Positions 9,791 to 19,223 of a DNA stretch of 64,000 nt are shown here, in pieces. Position 1 is the first letter of the stretch, and each line of letters starts with the position of its first letter. The position numbers and the translations under genes were made by a program. The DNA lies in contig JBBEBE010000005.1 in the NCBI GenBank assembly GCA_040882505.1, positions 310,001-374,000 of the forward strand. The letters are read 5' to 3'. Source of the DNA: JBBEBE01 sp040882505 (GTDB lineage Bacteria > Bacteroidota > Rhodothermia > Balneolales > Balneolaceae). Below the pieces are notes generated by a model. That model made no database searches. It was not told the origin of the DNA and saw nothing but the letters and a program-made list of their open reading frames with translations.

Positions 9791-11413
9791 ATGAAACAGA
9801 CAACTATGAAAAATCACAGATTACCCGGTATGGGACTGCTGGCACTTATTGTGGCCTTCGTTGCAGTCTCCTGTACCGACTTTACGGAGCTGAATACCCC
9901 GTCGGATCGTCTGCCTGCAGACAATCTGGATGCGAGTCAAATTGGATTCCAATTTGCTCAATCCCAGTTCTACGGGGTCCGAGGCGGCGGTGGTTACCAA
10001 ATTGGTAAAAACCTCTTTGGTGACCTCTATGCACAGTACTTTGCCACGACGGCAGAGAACTTTGATTCCGACCAGAACGTACCGGTTGGAAGTTGGGTGA
10101 ATTCCGCATGGAACTTCATCTATGGAACCCCTGCACCTCAGATCCAGGGACTGATCGACTTTACTGCCGGTGCAGATCTGCCGGTGCAGAATGCGATCGC
10201 CAAGATCTGGAAGGTTCAAATCTTCCACACGATCACGGATCAGTGGGGCCCGATCATCTACAGCGAGTATGGAAACGGGGAGACCAGTGTTCCATATGAT
10301 TCGCAGGCAGAGGTGTACAGCGCCATGTTTGATGATCTGGTAACCGCAATCGGCGTGTTGGATGCCAACCTGAACCAAGCCCCGTTCCAGGGCCATGATC
10401 TGGTGTATGACGGGAACGTCACACAGTGGATCAAGTTCGCCAACTCGCTTCGACTGCGACTCGCCATGCGGGTCGTCTATGCCGACGAGACACTGGCAAA
10501 GGACCATGCCGAGGCTGCGGTCAGTCACTCTATCGGAGTGATCGAGGACAATGCAGACAACGCAATGGTTGCGACCGGAACCAACAGCCGGAATCAGATG
10601 ACCACCATCACCAACTGGGGTGAATTCCGAATGAGCGCCACGATGGAGAGCTACCTGGAAGGGTATGACGATCCTCGCGCCGACAGGATGTTCAACAATC
10701 CGGTTAATGAAGATTGGGACGATGAGCTTCGCGGCCTTCGCAACGGCCTTCCGCGACCGGACAAAGGGGTAACGGTAAATCCGCTCTACTCCGACGTGGA
10801 TACCCGTTGGTTGCCGGAAAGCAGTGGAGCCTTCCACCCATACGAAGTCATGCGGGCTGCAGAAGTGTGGTTCCTGCGTGCCGAGGGTGCACTTCGTGGA
10901 TGGAACATGGGCGTGATTTCTGCTCAAGAGGCGTATGAAACCGGAATCGAATCCGACATGTCGAATCCCGAATACGATGTCGTTGCTCAAGGTGATATCG
11001 ACGCGTATATCTCCAGCACGGCGACACCGGCCGATTACACGAATCCCGACCAGCCAAGCTGGGATATCGCGGCCATGACCGATGTTCCTGTTGCTTGGGA
11101 TCTGTTGGGTGGCTTCGAGCGAAATCTCGAGCAGATCATCACGCAGAAGTGGTTGGCGCTCTATCCGGACGGCATCGAAGCGTGGGCAGAAGCGCGACGT
11201 ACGGGCTATCCGAAGATGTTCCCGCGAATTGCGTCAGACAACGGAGATGTTCCTGAAGACGTAATGATGAAACGTCTTCCCTTCGCGGACGTAGAAGTCT
11301 CCAACAACAGCGCGGCTGTCGAGGCTGCCGCAGGGCTTCTTGGTGGGGCGGACAACGCAGCCACCGAACTCTGGTGGGACAAGAAAACCACCAACAACGA
11401 AAACATGCAGTAA
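9791..11413 (+). CDS. susD: SusD/RagB-like substrate-binding lipoprotein
   Basis: A 540-aa surface lipoprotein with a VAVSC lipobox, followed by TDFTELNTPSDRLP, the usual start of the SusD-like-2 family (PF12771). Further family marks are ITDQWGPIIYSEYGNGE and, near the C-terminus, IITQKWLALYPDGIEAWAEA. It should bind the glycan at the cell surface and hand it to the adjacent SusC. The pair ends at a strong terminator at 11461-11501. The substrate is not evident; context suggests an amino- or keto-sugar-bearing glycan. Confidence 0.93.
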   Translation: MKQTTMKNHRLPGMGLLALIVAFVAVSCTDFTELNTPSDRLPADNLDASQIGFQFAQSQFYGVRGGGGYQIGKNLFGDLYAQYFATTAENFDSDQNVPVGSWVNSAWNFIYGTPAPQIQGLIDFTAGADLPVQNAIAKIWKVQIFHTITDQWGPIIYSEYGNGETSVPYDSQAEVYSAMFDDLVTAIGVLDANLNQAPFQGHDLVYDGNVTQWIKFANSLRLRLAMRVVYADETLAKDHAEAAVSHSIGVIEDNADNAMVATGTNSRNQMTTITNWGEFRMSATMESYLEGYDDPRADRMFNNPVNEDWDDELRGLRNGLPRPDKGVTVNPLYSDVDTRWLPESSGAFHPYEVMRAAEVWFLRAEGALRGWNMGVISAQEAYETGIESDMSNPEYDVVAQGDIDAYISSTATPADYTNPDQPSWDIAAMTDVPVAWDLLGGFERNLEQIITQKWLALYPDGIEAWAEARRTGYPKMFPRIASDNGDVPEDVMMKRLPFADVEVSNNSAAVEAAAGLLGGADNAATELWWDKKTTNNENMQ

Positions 11414-11460
11414 TGCATGAATTCGTTGTCTGAGCAGATCTGATCTGTTCCAGACATTCG

Positions 11461-11501
11461 AAAAGGGGTACGGGCTTTGCGGCTCGTACCCCTTTTTTTG
11501 T
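11461..11501 (+). terminator. Rho-independent terminator after susD
   Basis: A stem with arms AAAGGGGTACG and CGTACCCCTTT closes a short loop and runs into a T tract. It lies 50-90 bp after the susD stop, between convergent genes. A-rich sequence on the other side means it could also stop leftward transcription of the isomerase gene. Confidence 0.85.
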
Positions 11502-11600
11502 GCAACAAATTTAAATATGGAATCAGAGAGGATGTGGGTTATCCAACCAGAAGGGCGATAGGGTCGAATAAAGAAGCGATACTACGTGCCTGTGCAGAGA

Positions 11601-12575
11601 TCAGACATCGCAGAGAGAGACGGCCTCGTGTAAGCCGTTCATGGGGTCCCGAGTCGGAATGAACTCTTGTCCCACATATCCTTCATACCCTATGTCGAGT
11701 AGCGCCTTCATGACAGCCGGGTAGTTGAGCTCCTGGGTAGCGTCGAGCTCCCCACGTCCGGGAACACCTGCCGTATGGATATGGCCGATCAGATCGGTTC
11801 CGTAGTCCCGGATTCGTTGGATCACATCTCCATTCATGATCTGCACGTGATAGATGTCGAAGAGCAGTTTGACGCGTGGTGAACCGACCCGGCGAATGAT
11901 CTCCGCGCAGTCGTCGATATCATCACCCTGGTAACCGGGATGCCCCCGGTTGTCATCATTGGAAACACGGGAGTTCAGGTGTTCCATACAGATGGTCACA
12001 CCGTGTCGTTCGGCTGTTCGGGCCAGTTGTTTGAGTCCTTCCACCGTGTAGTTGGCACCTGTCACGGGGTCGATCTCTCCTTTCTCCGGGTGATCCAGAT
12101 CCAGTTGGGAGAAGCCTGTAAAAGCGATGACGGATGGGACTCCGGCTGCTGCACACTCCTCGATGCGTTGTTCCGTTCGTCGGATCACCTCTGGTTGGTA
12201 GCGTGGATTGTTGAGTCCCTTCTCGAATGGAGGGTCCGGCATCCCGTTGGTGGCCATGGCACAGACAAGCCCGTGCTTCTCAAGTGTGGGCCAGGCGTCC
12301 GGACCCAATAGTTCGAGTCCCTCCGTTCCAAGCTCGTTTGCGGCCAGGCAGAGCTCCTCCAGAGACCATTGGTCTCCAAAATTCATGTAGGGCCAGGAGA
12401 CGATGACTTGTCGGATTCGCCCGTTTTGGACGGCAGGAGTGTGGTCGGTATGAGAGAATGATTGACCTTTTGAAACGATTCCGCTTCCCAACAATCCGGC
12501 GGTCGCCAGTGCCGTTCGTTTGAGCCAGTCACGGCGGTCAAGTGAGTACTTGTTTGGAATATGAGGAGATTTCAT
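11601..12575 (-). CDS. Tat-exported sugar isomerase-like TIM-barrel (hydroxypyruvate isomerase family)
   Basis: A 324-aa protein with a twin-arginine signal (SLDRRDWLKRTALATAGLLG) and a xylose-isomerase-like (AP endonuclease 2) barrel. Likely metal ligands lie in ICMEHLNSR, LLFDIYHVQIMNGD, LIGHIHTAGVPGRGE and YVGQEF, the layout of hydroxypyruvate isomerase and related epimerases. Tat export means it folds with its metal in the cytoplasm and acts in the periplasm. The ATG at 12575 fits the Tat signal; an upstream in-frame start at 12662 would bury it. The ThuA gene is 96 bp upstream on the same strand. In this setting it may isomerise or cleave a keto-sugar rather than hydroxypyruvate. Confidence 0.85.
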   Translation of the reverse strand: MKSPHIPNKYSLDRRDWLKRTALATAGLLGSGIVSKGQSFSHTDHTPAVQNGRIRQVIVSWPYMNFGDQWSLEELCLAANELGTEGLELLGPDAWPTLEKHGLVCAMATNGMPDPPFEKGLNNPRYQPEVIRRTEQRIEECAAAGVPSVIAFTGFSQLDLDHPEKGEIDPVTGANYTVEGLKQLARTAERHGVTICMEHLNSRVSNDDNRGHPGYQGDDIDDCAEIIRRVGSPRVKLLFDIYHVQIMNGDVIQRIRDYGTDLIGHIHTAGVPGRGELDATQELNYPAVMKALLDIGYEGYVGQEFIPTRDPMNGLHEAVSLCDV

Positions 12576-12671
12576 GGATATGATTCTCTTTCGTCGGATG
12601 TCTCTGAACGACACATCCGACGGGTTAAATACTTCAAACTCGCGTGAAAAACTCCGGGTCACCCGAAACCA

Positions 12672-13670
12672 TCACCTACTGTCAATCACATCCAGATCGG
12701 TAACCCGCCCGTTGGCGGCATCGAGTTGTTGCTGAATCTCTCGCCAATTCCAATCCTCCGGAATCGGATCGTCTGTCAAGGCAGCCAGCTCAAGAACATT
12801 CATCGGTTCCACCGACACCCCCTTTTCCGGGACCGGGACTCCGGCACTCCAGAGGATCGCATTTGCGACGAGTCGTTGCACATGATCCACACCCCAATTC
12901 CAGTGGTAGTGGCCTCCGGTGAATCCGAAGCCACGTCCACCTGAAGGGCGTTCAAATGCCCAAGCCAGATGCTGGGGCTCTTTACGTTCCAGAACCGCCT
13001 CCCGGACATGTGGATTGTTGGAGTGCGGCCCGTCCTCGCGTTCCAGGGTCTCCGGGGGCGGGAGCGCCGTCAGTATGGGTTGGATGGGATCATCGGAGAA
13101 TCGCATGTGGTAGTACCACTCGTCATGAAGCGTAAATGGATCCACACCGTTTCGGATCGGGTGGGTCGGAAGTTGTTCGATGTCTGCCGTCCAGATCGGA
13201 TTGACCGACCAGTGGGTTTCGAAATACCCCCCGTTCCCCTTCAGAAAGACCTCTCCGGCATCACCGGTGGGCACTTCGACGGCGTAGTGCAACGTAACAA
13301 AACCGGTACCGTCCTCAAGGACCGATTCCAGTTCGTCCAGATGGTCCAACGCCGGGTGCTGAGTCCCTCCATTGGAGTAGATGATGATGGCATCGGCCTC
13401 TTCAAGAAGGGACGCATCCCTTGGCCAGCCACTAACCACCTGTGTCGTGATGTCTGCATCCGACCTCTCAAGTGTTCGAGCCAGAAGAGTGGAGCCCCCC
13501 AAGTGCTCGTGATTGCCGAACCCGTGGGACGGGGCACCGGCAATAAAGAGAATATGAGGGGAATCTTCGGGGGACCTCTCCCCACCGCAACCGGACAGCC
13601 CGGTTGCCATGAAAAGAGAAGCCAGAATCATACCCGACAGTTGACGAAGCGTTCCGAATGTGTGAATCAT
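12672..13670 (-). CDS. ThuA-like domain lipoprotein
   Basis: A 332-aa lipoprotein (lipobox GLSGC) with a ThuA / glutamine-amidotransferase-like domain (PF06283): HILFIAGAPSHGFGNHEH near the start, ADAIIIYSNGGTQHPAL, GFVTLHYAVE, then DEWYYHMRF and FGFTGGHYHWNW. ThuA proteins take part in trehalose or disaccharide use through 3-keto intermediates in rhizobia and occur with PVC dehydrogenases. It fits the periplasmic keto-sugar theme of this locus. It lies between the SelA-like and isomerase genes on the same strand, probably in one operon. The catalytic activity of the family is uncertain. Confidence 0.85.
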   Translation of the reverse strand: MIHTFGTLRQLSGMILASLFMATGLSGCGGERSPEDSPHILFIAGAPSHGFGNHEHLGGSTLLARTLERSDADITTQVVSGWPRDASLLEEADAIIIYSNGGTQHPALDHLDELESVLEDGTGFVTLHYAVEVPTGDAGEVFLKGNGGYFETHWSVNPIWTADIEQLPTHPIRNGVDPFTLHDEWYYHMRFSDDPIQPILTALPPPETLEREDGPHSNNPHVREAVLERKEPQHLAWAFERPSGGRGFGFTGGHYHWNWGVDHVQRLVANAILWSAGVPVPEKGVSVEPMNVLELAALTDDPIPEDWNWREIQQQLDAANGRVTDLDVIDSR

Positions 13671-13702
13671 CGGTCTTGGTTTGTGTTTCGAATGGATCGG
13701 AT

Positions 13703-14914
13703 TCAGGCGTGGCTCTGCAGTACGTCACGGATTCGACGACCCACGACACCCACCTCTTCGGGTTTCATCATGAAGACGTTCAGCTCAAGCGCATCCCGAC
13801 CGCCGGCGACTTCGATGGAGGGGTGACCGTCCTGGAGTTCCCTGCGTACATCGACCGGAGAAGCATTCACACGCGACTCGTCCCACGTAATGCGAAGGTG
13901 GGGAACATGGTTGGCAACGGGTGGCATGTAGACTTCCGTTTCCACGGAGGGAGCTTGTCGGACATGCTCACCGATTCGGTTCACCCAGGAGAGCCACATT
14001 TCATGCTCTTCCTCTTCATCGATGGCAAGAAAGCGCTCCAGAGCCACCATCATTCCGAGGATCTCTTCTTTGTTCACCTTCATGCCGCGACCGATGTTGG
14101 CATTCGGGCTGTGGTTCAACCGGGCCGCTTCGATCAGATCCTTGCGTCCGAGAAGAAGGCCGGCACTTTGGGGGCCGCGAATTCCCTTTCCACCCGAGAA
14201 GATGACCAGATCAAAACCCATACGGGTATATTTGAAGAGGTTCTCTCTTGGAGGTGTATCGGCAGCTGCATCGTTCATGGTCGGAACACCATGCCGTTTT
14301 CCGATGGCAACAAACTCTTCATGGGGGATTCGATGCTCACCCGCCGCGTTAAAGAAGAAAGCCATGACGGTGTTCTCGTTGATCGCTGCTTCCATCTCGG
14401 CTGCGCTGTCCACTTCGACAAACCGTGCACCGGTGTTTCGAACCATACGGTCATATCCCATGCGATGCGTGGTCTGAATAATCACTTCGGGGCGGTTGCC
14501 CTCAACAATGGGCAGATCGCGCATTCGGGCCCGATCGGTTCCGGTAATACAGGCCGATGTCCCCAAAACGATGGCCGACGCGGCACCCGCTGTCACGTGA
14601 GCGGCCTCACACTCCAGCATCTCGGCAATCCGTTCGCCGACTTTCAGGTTCAGATCATTGAGCGGAACAAAGTGGTGTGTGGCATAACTGATCGCTTCGA
14701 CCACGTCGGGTGGCATGAGCGATGCGGTCATCGTTGTGATGGTTCCCCGGCAATTGATAAACTTTCGAACGCCCAGTTCCGTGAAGAAATCTCGCTGGTA
14801 CTTCGGTGCTTTGAGCGCAGTACCTGCGGCATCTCGTACAATTCCGGTTCCGGCCAGTCCGCCAATGACGGGTAGTGCGGCCATTGTTTTGAGCATCTCT
14901 TTTCTATTCAACAT
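13703..14914 (-). CDS. SelA/DgaE-type PLP enzyme with N-terminal signal-like segment
   Basis: A 403-aa fold-type I PLP enzyme of the SelA-like family that includes D-glucosaminate-6-phosphate ammonia-lyase (DgaE). The PLP lysine is in FSGGKGIRGPQSAG; other family features are FINCRGTITTMTASLM and VTAGAASAIVLGTSA. Unusually for a PLP enzyme, the N-terminus (MLNRKEMLKTMAALPVIGGL) looks like a Tat-type signal with Arg-Lys in place of Arg-Arg. A periplasmic deaminating or eliminating step on an amino-sugar acid is an attractive guess, but only the family is certain. It is first in a leftward run with the ThuA and isomerase genes. Confidence 0.8.
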   Translation of the reverse strand: MLNRKEMLKTMAALPVIGGLAGTGIVRDAAGTALKAPKYQRDFFTELGVRKFINCRGTITTMTASLMPPDVVEAISYATHHFVPLNDLNLKVGERIAEMLECEAAHVTAGAASAIVLGTSACITGTDRARMRDLPIVEGNRPEVIIQTTHRMGYDRMVRNTGARFVEVDSAAEMEAAINENTVMAFFFNAAGEHRIPHEEFVAIGKRHGVPTMNDAAADTPPRENLFKYTRMGFDLVIFSGGKGIRGPQSAGLLLGRKDLIEAARLNHSPNANIGRGMKVNKEEILGMMVALERFLAIDEEEEHEMWLSWVNRIGEHVRQAPSVETEVYMPPVANHVPHLRITWDESRVNASPVDVRRELQDGHPSIEVAGGRDALELNVFMMKPEEVGVVGRRIRDVLQSHA

Positions 14915-15076
14915 AAAGTGGGTCTCCTACCTGGTTTGATGAATCCTCTTTGATTGGCGATCCTTGCATGCGCGCAATGAGATCACTAAATACCCTTCAC
15001 ATTAAGAAATTATAGATAAAAATCAGTAATCTTTTCCTGATTCCTACCCGCAACCAGTTGTAGAACCAAACACTGC

Positions 15077-16006
15077 ATGACCTCCGACCGATCGATGACC
15101 CCACATTTATGGCTTCTATCCCCCCGATTCCGCGATCGGCTCCTCCTGACCCTGTTAATGACCCTGACGATTCCAACCATGACGCACGCCCAGTCCACCT
15201 CCGACCACCCCCAATCCAGCGCACATCTCCCCGAATTTGTCGCTCACCGGGGGGCCTCCTGGCTCGCACCGGAGAACACCCTGGCCTCGATACAGCTCGC
15301 TTGGCAGCTGCATGCCGACGGGGTCGAAGTGGATATTTATCGTACAAAAGATGGCAAACTGGCTCTGTTTCACGACCGCACGACGGAGCGAACCGGAGGT
15401 CGGGACCGAGCGGTCATTGACCAGACTCTGGCCGAACTCCAGGAGTTGGAGGTGGGCAGTTGGAAAGCTGAGCAGTGGCGTGGAGAGCGGGTCATAAGCC
15501 TCGACGAGGCGATCTCCTTCGTTCCAACGGGAAAACGGATGTTTATCGAAATCAAAACCGGTACGGATACAGTTGAGCCGATGCTCGAGGCCTTCGACCG
15601 TTCAGGGCTGTTTCCCCATCAACTGGTCGTGATTGCTTTCGAGTACGAGGTGGCAGCCAAAACCAAGCAATTGCGTCCGCGAACGCCGGTCTACTGGCTC
15701 TCCTCGTTTCGTCAGGATGCTGAAACCGGCGAGTGGTCTCCTTCCATGGATGAACTGGTGGGGAGAGCCGTGGAGGCCGGTTTGGACGGGCTGAACCTGC
15801 AGTTTGCCGGGCCGGCCACGCAGGCATCAGAGGTTCAAAAGATTCGGGATTCCGGACTCGGGTATTACATCTGGACCGTAAACGATCCGGAAGCGGCCGA
15901 GCTGGCGATTGAACTGGGAGTCGACGGCATCACCACCGATCGGCCCGCCTGGCTTCGCAAGCAGCTGCTGCACCGGAACGGTTGGAAACTGATGCCGAAG
16001 CCCTGA
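15077..16006 (+). CDS. Exported glycerophosphodiester phosphodiesterase
   Basis: A 309-aa GDPD-family enzyme with a cleavable signal ending TMTHAQS. The catalytic motifs are complete: FVAHRGAS, PENTLAS, DGVEVDIYRTKD (metal-binding Glu and Asp) and LFHDRTTERT, with FIEIK later and YYIWTVNDPE near the end. It hydrolyses glycerophosphodiesters to glycerol-3-phosphate and an alcohol in the periplasm. The ATG at 15077 is used; ATG 15095 would also keep the signal peptide. A 162-bp divergent gap separates it from the PLP enzyme, and the TIM-barrel lipoprotein follows after 83 bp. Confidence 0.9.
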   Translation: MTSDRSMTPHLWLLSPRFRDRLLLTLLMTLTIPTMTHAQSTSDHPQSSAHLPEFVAHRGASWLAPENTLASIQLAWQLHADGVEVDIYRTKDGKLALFHDRTTERTGGRDRAVIDQTLAELQELEVGSWKAEQWRGERVISLDEAISFVPTGKRMFIEIKTGTDTVEPMLEAFDRSGLFPHQLVVIAFEYEVAAKTKQLRPRTPVYWLSSFRQDAETGEWSPSMDELVGRAVEAGLDGLNLQFAGPATQASEVQKIRDSGLGYYIWTVNDPEAAELAIELGVDGITTDRPAWLRKQLLHRNGWKLMPKP

Positions 16007-16089
16007 CGGGATTTTTGATCCGGTTCCACCCGACCAGACACGTACCGGGTACACGACAAGATCTATTTTTCACTCAATGAACGAGGCAG

Positions 16090-17052
16090 ATGATGGACCA
16101 ACGAACGAGACGAACATGGAACTGGAAGTCCCCCTTCATGGCAGGACTGTTCCTGCTTTGCACGGCGTGTTCCGGCGGTGAGCCTGCAGGCTCGTCCGGG
16201 GCAGCCACATCGGATACGAGCCCGCCAATCGACCGGGTTCCCGCCATGGATGTTGAAGCGGATCGCTACACAGGAGACTTTGTGGTCGGCACACAGGCGT
16301 TTACATTCAGCCGGTTTTCGGCTCTGGAGGCGATCGAGAAGAGTGTTGCCGCCGGTGCACGTGTCATCGAGCTCTACCCCGGCCAACCCCTTTCGCCGGA
16401 GAGTGACGAGCGAGTGGGACCCGAGATGAGTTCGGAAGCGTTCGAGCGTTTGAAAGGTGCGTTGGATGCAGAGGATCTGCAGCCGGTCAATTTCGGAGTG
16501 GTTCGATTTCAGAGTGAGGAGCAGACCCGGTCTGTCTTCGAATTTGCACGGAAGTTGGGAGTACAGGCGGTCACGACCGAGTTGCATACGCGCGAAGATG
16601 TAGAGGCGGTGACTCCTTTTGTCGAAGAGTATGACATCCGGGTGGCCATACACAACCATCCGAAGAACCCGGAAGATCCATCGTATCGAATTTGGAATCC
16701 GGAGTATGTGGCCTCCATTCTGAAAGGAGCCGATCCACGGATTGGTGTGAGCGCCGATACCGGACACTGGGTCCGGTCGGAATTGAATCCGGTCGAGGCG
16801 TTGCAAATCCTGGAAGGGCGTATCGTGTCACTCCATCTCAAGGATGTGAATGCCCGCAATCGGGAGGGACAGGATGTGATCTACGGAACCGGCCTTTCCG
16901 ATATTCCGGCGATCCTCTCAGAGCTCGAGCGCCAATCCTTTGGCGGGCACATTTCGATCGAATATGAATCCAACTGGCTGGAGAGTGTTCCCGATGTGGC
17001 TCAAAACATCGGGTTCATTCGAGGCTGGTCAGAAGGTCGGGTCCATCCATGA
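16090..17052 (+). CDS. Sugar phosphate isomerase/epimerase-like TIM-barrel lipoprotein
   Basis: A 320-aa lipoprotein (lipobox LLCTAC) with an AP-endonuclease-2/xylose-isomerase-like barrel: VIELYPGQPL, TTELHTRED, IRVAIHNHPKNPED, IGVSADTGHW, VSLHLKDVN and GHISIEYESNW carry the expected metal-ligand Glu, His and Asp residues. Such exported barrels are common beside DUF1080 and ThuA proteins and may act on keto-sugars. The stop overlaps the start of the histidine kinase gene by 4 bp (ATGA), implying translational coupling. The substrate is unknown. Confidence 0.83.
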   Translation: MMDQRTRRTWNWKSPFMAGLFLLCTACSGGEPAGSSGAATSDTSPPIDRVPAMDVEADRYTGDFVVGTQAFTFSRFSALEAIEKSVAAGARVIELYPGQPLSPESDERVGPEMSSEAFERLKGALDAEDLQPVNFGVVRFQSEEQTRSVFEFARKLGVQAVTTELHTREDVEAVTPFVEEYDIRVAIHNHPKNPEDPSYRIWNPEYVASILKGADPRIGVSADTGHWVRSELNPVEALQILEGRIVSLHLKDVNARNREGQDVIYGTGLSDIPAILSELERQSFGGHISIEYESNWLESVPDVAQNIGFIRGWSEGRVHP

Positions 17053-19223
17053 GCGTTCCCTCAATCCATGAAGCAGGCTCCCGGGAAGAACGAAGCTATC
17101 AGGATCTGATTCACTCTCTCGACGGCATCGTCTGGGAGAGCCGGGCAGACACATTTGAATTTCTCTACATAAGCCCGCAAGTGAAGCAGATCCTGGGTTA
17201 CAAACCCGAGGAGTGGTTGGCAGAACCGAATTTTTGGCAAAACCACATTCACCCGGACGATCGAGACGCTGCGGTGCAGACCTGTATCTACGAGACTCAG
17301 AAGGGGCGTAATCACCAGTTCGAGTACCGAATGCAGCATGCAGACGGACACTACATCTGGTTACGGGATGTGGTGACGGCCCAGTCGGCTGAAAAGACCG
17401 GAAAACTGCGCGGATTGATGATCGATATCACGCGGGAGAAGGAGCTGGAAGAGGAGGCCGAGCGGCATCGTCAGACGACCGATCGCTTCATCAACGTTTC
17501 ACCGGATCTGGTCGGCGTTCTCAACTCCCAGGGTCGATTTGTCCGGATTAATCAGACCTTTTCGAGACTTCTCGGATTCGAGGATCGTCATCTGATTGAC
17601 TACCCGCTTTTGGAGCTGGTCCACCCGGACGACCGGGAGAAGACCGAAGAGATTCTGATCGATTGTACGGGCGAACAAGTGATCGAGCATCGGGTTCAGA
17701 GCATTCGCGGAGATTACCGATGGATCTCCTGGCATCTGGCACCCTGGGGCGAAGAGGAGAGGTTGATTCTCTACGGACGGGATATTCACCAGCTCAAGAA
17801 GACCAATGTGGAACTGCGTCAGCTCTCCCTGGTCGCCTCCCACGCCAACGATTCGGTGGTGATCACCAATCCGGAAGGTCGCATCACCTGGGTCAATCAC
17901 GCATTTGAAAAGATGACCGGGTTCTCGCTTGCCGAAGTACAAGGCAAGAAACCGGGATTTCTTCTCCAGGGGAGCGGGACCGACCGACAGACGGTTCGTC
18001 GGTTGAGCGAAGCGGTGCGAAAGCGGGAGATGATCCAGGAGGAGATCCTCAACTACAACCGGGACGGCAAGCCGTACTGGCTGGATCTGAAGATCAACCC
18101 GGTCTTCAACGAGAAGGGGGAGTGTACCGAGTTCATCGCCATTGAGAGGGACATCACTCGTCAGAAGCAGGAAGAGCAGCGACTCCGGCTCCTGGAATCG
18201 GTGGTGACCAATACCAACGAAGCAGTCGTTATCATCGAATCGGAGCCGACCACCCTTCCCGGACGAAAAATTCTCTATGTAAATCAGGGTTTTACACGGA
18301 TGACCGGCTATACGGCGAGCGAAGTTGCGGGCAAGACGCTCTCTATTCTGAATGGACCGGAGACAAGTTCGGAAGAGCGAGAGAAACTTCGAATTGCGAT
18401 TCGAAACTACGAGCCGGCAACAGCGGAGTTCATTAACTACAAAAAGGACGGGACCCCGTTCTGGATTTACGCATCCTTGGTACCGGTTCGTGACGAGCGT
18501 GGAGAGTACACACACTGGATCTCCATCGGTCGGGACATCTCGGAGCGTAAAAAGCAGCGGAAATTGTTGATCGAGTCGCTCAACGAGAAGGAGACTCTAC
18601 TATCCGAGATTCATCACCGGGTCAAAAACAATCTCGCCGTAGTCTCCGGCATGATGCAGCTTCAGGCAGAAGATGGTGGAAGCCGAGAAGTTCGTACCCG
18701 ACTTCTGGAGAGTGTCGGCCGGATCAGCACGATGGCGACCATACACGAGCAGCTCTACCAGTCGCGCAACTTTGCCAAACTCGAGTTTCAAGAAAATATT
18801 CGAAACCTGATTCGGAACATTGTTCAGACCTTTTCTGCCAGTAGCGAAATTGTACTGGAGTTTGAGTGCGAAGATGTGGAGCTGAACATCAATCAAGCCA
18901 TTCCCTGCTCTCTCATCTTGAACGAAGTGGTGACCAACATCATGAAGTACGCCTTTGCCGGGCGGGATAGTGGCACGGTGCGGGTTTCCTTGAGTGAATC
19001 AGACAATTGTGTGTCGATTGTGGTCGAGGATGACGGCGTAGGTCTCCCGGAAGATTTCGATGTAAGAAAACCCAATACGTTGGGCATGAGTCTGATCGAT
19101 GTATTGACCGAACAGCTGCACGGATCGCAGCGCTACGAATCCCCCGAAACGGGAGCCCGGTTTACTCTGGAGTTCTACAAGTCCGAGGCCACCGGGCTCG
19201 GAACCGCCGACACCTATGAATAG
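17049..19223 (+). CDS. Four-PAS sensor histidine kinase (HisKA_2 type)
   Basis: A 724-aa cytoplasmic kinase without obvious membrane spans. Four PAS domains occupy about residues 17-135, 145-255, 262-385 and 390-515. A HisKA_2 dimerisation domain follows with the phosphoacceptor His in EIHHRVKNNL (His522), then a HATPase_c domain (NEVVTNIMKYAF; VVEDDGVGLP). The third PAS resembles LOV domains but has GKKPGFLLQG where a photoactive LOV has the NCRFLQ cysteine, so it should not form a flavin adduct. No response regulator is adjacent. It overlaps the lipoprotein gene upstream by 4 bp and the acetyltransferase gene downstream by 8 bp. A close architectural relative lies at 26907-29045. Confidence 0.9.
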   Translation: MSVPSIHEAGSREERSYQDLIHSLDGIVWESRADTFEFLYISPQVKQILGYKPEEWLAEPNFWQNHIHPDDRDAAVQTCIYETQKGRNHQFEYRMQHADGHYIWLRDVVTAQSAEKTGKLRGLMIDITREKELEEEAERHRQTTDRFINVSPDLVGVLNSQGRFVRINQTFSRLLGFEDRHLIDYPLLELVHPDDREKTEEILIDCTGEQVIEHRVQSIRGDYRWISWHLAPWGEEERLILYGRDIHQLKKTNVELRQLSLVASHANDSVVITNPEGRITWVNHAFEKMTGFSLAEVQGKKPGFLLQGSGTDRQTVRRLSEAVRKREMIQEEILNYNRDGKPYWLDLKINPVFNEKGECTEFIAIERDITRQKQEEQRLRLLESVVTNTNEAVVIIESEPTTLPGRKILYVNQGFTRMTGYTASEVAGKTLSILNGPETSSEEREKLRIAIRNYEPATAEFINYKKDGTPFWIYASLVPVRDERGEYTHWISIGRDISERKKQRKLLIESLNEKETLLSEIHHRVKNNLAVVSGMMQLQAEDGGSREVRTRLLESVGRISTMATIHEQLYQSRNFAKLEFQENIRNLIRNIVQTFSASSEIVLEFECEDVELNINQAIPCSLILNEVVTNIMKYAFAGRDSGTVRVSLSESDNCVSIVVEDDGVGLPEDFDVRKPNTLGMSLIDVLTEQLHGSQRYESPETGARFTLEFYKSEATGLGTADTYE

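Noticed and set aside
17961..18150. Photoactive LOV domain in the first histidine kinase
   Set aside because: The LOV-like segment lacks the adduct-forming Cys (GKKPGFLLQG in place of the NCRFLQ motif).
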